6,612 nucleotides of DNA from Atopobium sp. (GTDB lineage Bacteria; Actinomycetota; Coriobacteriia; Coriobacteriales; Atopobiaceae). The notes under the pieces are model-generated. The model had not been told where the DNA came from. It was given only the letters and a program-made list of their open reading frames with translations, and searched no databases. This document shows positions 5,313-6,612 of the stretch, in pieces. The stretch covers positions 1 to 6,612 of the forward strand of contig JABZHD010000061.1 in assembly GCA_015259045.1 (NCBI GenBank), in the 5' to 3' direction. Made by a program: the position numbers and the translations under genes. Within the stretch, counting starts at the first letter, position 1, and every line of letters begins with the position of its first letter.

Positions 5313-5987
5313 ATGCATCACAAGAATATTCTTCTTGTATCTGCAACGACACGCTTACATGAACGTATGCGTGAACTTTCGCATGTCATTGATGTGTCTA
5401 TTGCTCTTGCAAACGCTGCTTCTTTCTCGCAGGCTGCAGCTTCTGGTCACACGTTTGACCTTATCATTCTTGATCAAAAAGACCTTTCCCAGGATGTCAT
5501 CAGTACGGTTGAGAATTATTCTGCGCAAAATGGTGGAATTGCTCGCCTGTTTGTTGCTGACCTTGATAATCTTTCTAAGTTTGTTCTGCCTGTTCAGGGT
5601 AAGAGTGATTTTATTTTGTCTACTGCAACTATCCAGGAGTTTAGCCTCAGGTGTTCGCTGCTTTTGTGGCCAGGTACCGAGAGCACTTCTAGAGATTTGG
5701 TTATTGTTGACAACATAAAGATTAACCTGGCAACGTATCAGGTTTACATCGATGAATCTCCCGTTGATCTTACGTATATGGAGTATCTGCTGCTGTCATT
5801 CTTGGCAACCCATCCGTCTCGTGCATACTCGCGTGAGGCTCTTTTGCAGCGCGTTTGGGGCTTTGAGTACTGTGGTGGTACCAGAACAGTTGACGTTCAC
5901 GTAAGGCGTGTTCGCTCAAAGATTGGTCCTCAAGCAGCCGCTCATCTTGAGACGGTGCGCGGTGTAGGCTATCTGTTTAGAGCATAA
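5313..5987 (+). CDS. OmpR-family transcriptional regulator with degenerate receiver, GlnR-like
   Basis: This 224-residue DNA-binding regulator has a receiver-like domain (about 1-120) and a winged-helix domain (about 128-223). The receiver keeps the central aspartate, Asp54 in DLIILD. It lacks the acidic pair after strand 1 (LLVSATT instead of a DD), the Thr/Ser after strand 4 (FVADL) and the strand-5 lysine (DFILSTA). Phosphorylation by a histidine kinase is therefore unlikely, and no kinase gene is adjacent. The effector domain DLTYMEYLLL to VRGVGYLF, including GGTRTVDVHVRR (188-199), strongly resembles actinobacterial GlnR, an orphan regulator of nitrogen genes with a similarly atypical receiver; this comparison is from memory. 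The AGGGGGA at 5302-5308 is a good ribosome binding site. Proximity to a GS-family gene and an amino acid importer fits a nitrogen role. Regulator identity is likely; GlnR function is inferred. Other orphan OmpR-type regulators remain possible. Confidence 0.88.
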   Translation: MHHKNILLVSATTRLHERMRELSHVIDVSIALANAASFSQAAASGHTFDLIILDQKDLSQDVISTVENYSAQNGGIARLFVADLDNLSKFVLPVQGKSDFILSTATIQEFSLRCSLLLWPGTESTSRDLVIVDNIKINLATYQVYIDESPVDLTYMEYLLLSFLATHPSRAYSREALLQRVWGFEYCGGTRTVDVHVRRVRSKIGPQAAAHLETVRGVGYLFRA

Positions 5988-6125
5988 TCGCAGGTACAAA
6001 CTGCATTTAATGGGATCTGCAAACTTCTTTCTTACTAGTAGGACTCCCGCGCGTCTTTCTCATAATGAGAAACGAATTTTTGTCCGGTATAACGGGTAGA
6101 ATACTCATATTGAAAAATTGATGTT

Positions 6126-6147
6126 TAGCGCAGAATTATGTGCGTTA
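6126..6147. repeat. Imperfect inverted repeat in the protease gene leader
   Basis: TAGCGCA (6126-6132) and TGCGTTA (6141-6147) pair with one G-T mismatch around an eight-base spacer, 37 bases before the protease start codon. It could be an operator or a leader hairpin. Upstream, TAGAAT (6097-6102) and TATAAC (6088-6093) are possible -10 elements, but neither has a clear -35. No terminator is evident after the regulator stop at 5987, so read-through into the protease gene cannot be excluded. Confidence 0.3.
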
Positions 6148-6183
6148 GTTGTTTGCATCAAAGTGATGTTAAGGAGGATGTCT

Positions 6184-6612
6184 ATGGAGAACCAAGCACA
6201 TGGTTTAACCACAGATTCCACTGTAAATAAGCGTTTTTCGTCAGTTAAGCAGGCTGGATTTATGTCTATGTTCAAAAGCTCAAGTGTAAAAAGAACAGCT
6301 TGTGCAATTGCTTTTGCCGTTGCTTGTGTTCCTACCATTGCTTTGGGAGAGGGAATTTCTAAGCTTCCTGCAGTATCTGGTCAGGCAACTATTTCTCAAG
6401 CAGCAACATCTCGTCCTGCTGCAGAACCAACTGATACTAAGACGGCAGAAACGGTAGCTTCTAAGGTTTTGCCTTCGGTTGTGTCCGTTAAGGCTACCAG
6501 TGATTCATCAGGCTCAACCGGTTCTGGCGTTGTATTGAACACAAATGGAGACATTCTTACCAATTACCACGTCATTGAGGGCATGGATACATTTTCTATC
6601 TCCGTTAATGAC
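6184..6612 (+). CDS. HtrA/DegP-like trypsin-type serine protease, N-terminal part (3' end outside the window)
   Basis: 143 residues are visible, with the frame open to the window end. The protein begins with a polar cytoplasmic stretch (1-36), then a hydrophobic segment (about 38-55, TACAIAFAVACVPTIALG) that anchors it or acts as a signal. A low-complexity Ala/Thr/Ser linker (about 60-90) follows. The protease domain starts at VASKVLPSVVSVKA (91-104), then GSGVVLNTNGDILTNYHV (113-130), the HtrA hallmark in which His129 is the catalytic histidine. The Asp and Ser of the triad and any PDZ domain lie beyond the window. HtrA proteins degrade or refold damaged proteins outside the membrane. AAGGAGG (6171-6177) lies six bases before ATG 6184. 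The ATG at 6178 overlaps that site and is out of frame. The gene is 196 bases after the regulator, same strand. Confidence 0.9.
   Translation, partial: MENQAHGLTTDSTVNKRFSSVKQAGFMSMFKSSSVKRTACAIAFAVACVPTIALGEGISKLPAVSGQATISQAATSRPAAEPTDTKTAETVASKVLPSVVSVKATSDSSGSTGSGVVLNTNGDILTNYHVIEGMDTFSISVND

Noticed and set aside
6069..6084. GAAAC-N6-TTGTC before the protease gene as a GlnR-like site
   Set aside because: The second box matches GTnAC poorly and no further boxes follow in phase.
1..6612. tRNA, rRNA, CRISPR array, insertion sequence or phage attachment site
   Set aside because: No cloverleaf, regularly spaced long direct repeats, transposase frame or terminal inverted repeats were found on reading both strands.

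Overview
The window looks like an ordinary chromosomal stretch from a low-to-middle GC actinobacterium. The best guess is Coriobacteriia, of the Atopobium/Olsenella type. This is inferred from three things: an actinobacterial GlnR-like regulator, codon use mixing AT- and GC-ending codons, and strong AGGAGG-type ribosome binding sites. It rests on protein resemblance from memory, not on a search. All supported genes lie on the + strand, and there is no RNA gene, insertion sequence or CRISPR array.

Layout: (1) 1-141, the C-terminal end of a Cys/His-rich protein. (2) 142-266, a leader with a 13-bp palindrome and an 11-bp-phased series of GAAAC/GTnAC boxes. (3) 267-1580, a glutamine synthetase family protein, closed by a strong terminator at 1615-1650. 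(4) 1581-1917, a 337-bp intergenic region with a dyad and a TATAAT promoter. (5) 1918-5159, a three-gene polar amino acid ABC transporter operon: lipoprotein binding protein, a 99-nt gap with a hairpin, a permease with an unusual extra extracytoplasmic domain, and an ATPase overlapping the permease by one base. (6) 5160-5312, two hairpins and a promoter region. (7) 5313-5987, an OmpR-type regulator with a degenerate receiver, closest in my reading to actinobacterial GlnR. (8) 6184-6612, the N-terminal part of an HtrA/DegP-like membrane-anchored serine protease, cut by the window end.

The genes fit a nitrogen/amino acid module of GS-like protein, amino acid importer and GlnR-type regulator. 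The most notable point is that the GS-like protein appears to lack four of the six metal-binding residues of type I glutamine synthetases, plus the catalytic flap glutamate, while keeping the substrate-binding arginines. It may therefore be a pseudoenzyme or sensor rather than a working glutamine synthetase. The phased boxes upstream of it resemble GlnR operators, and a GlnR-like gene lies two transcription units downstream. The link between the three units is inference.
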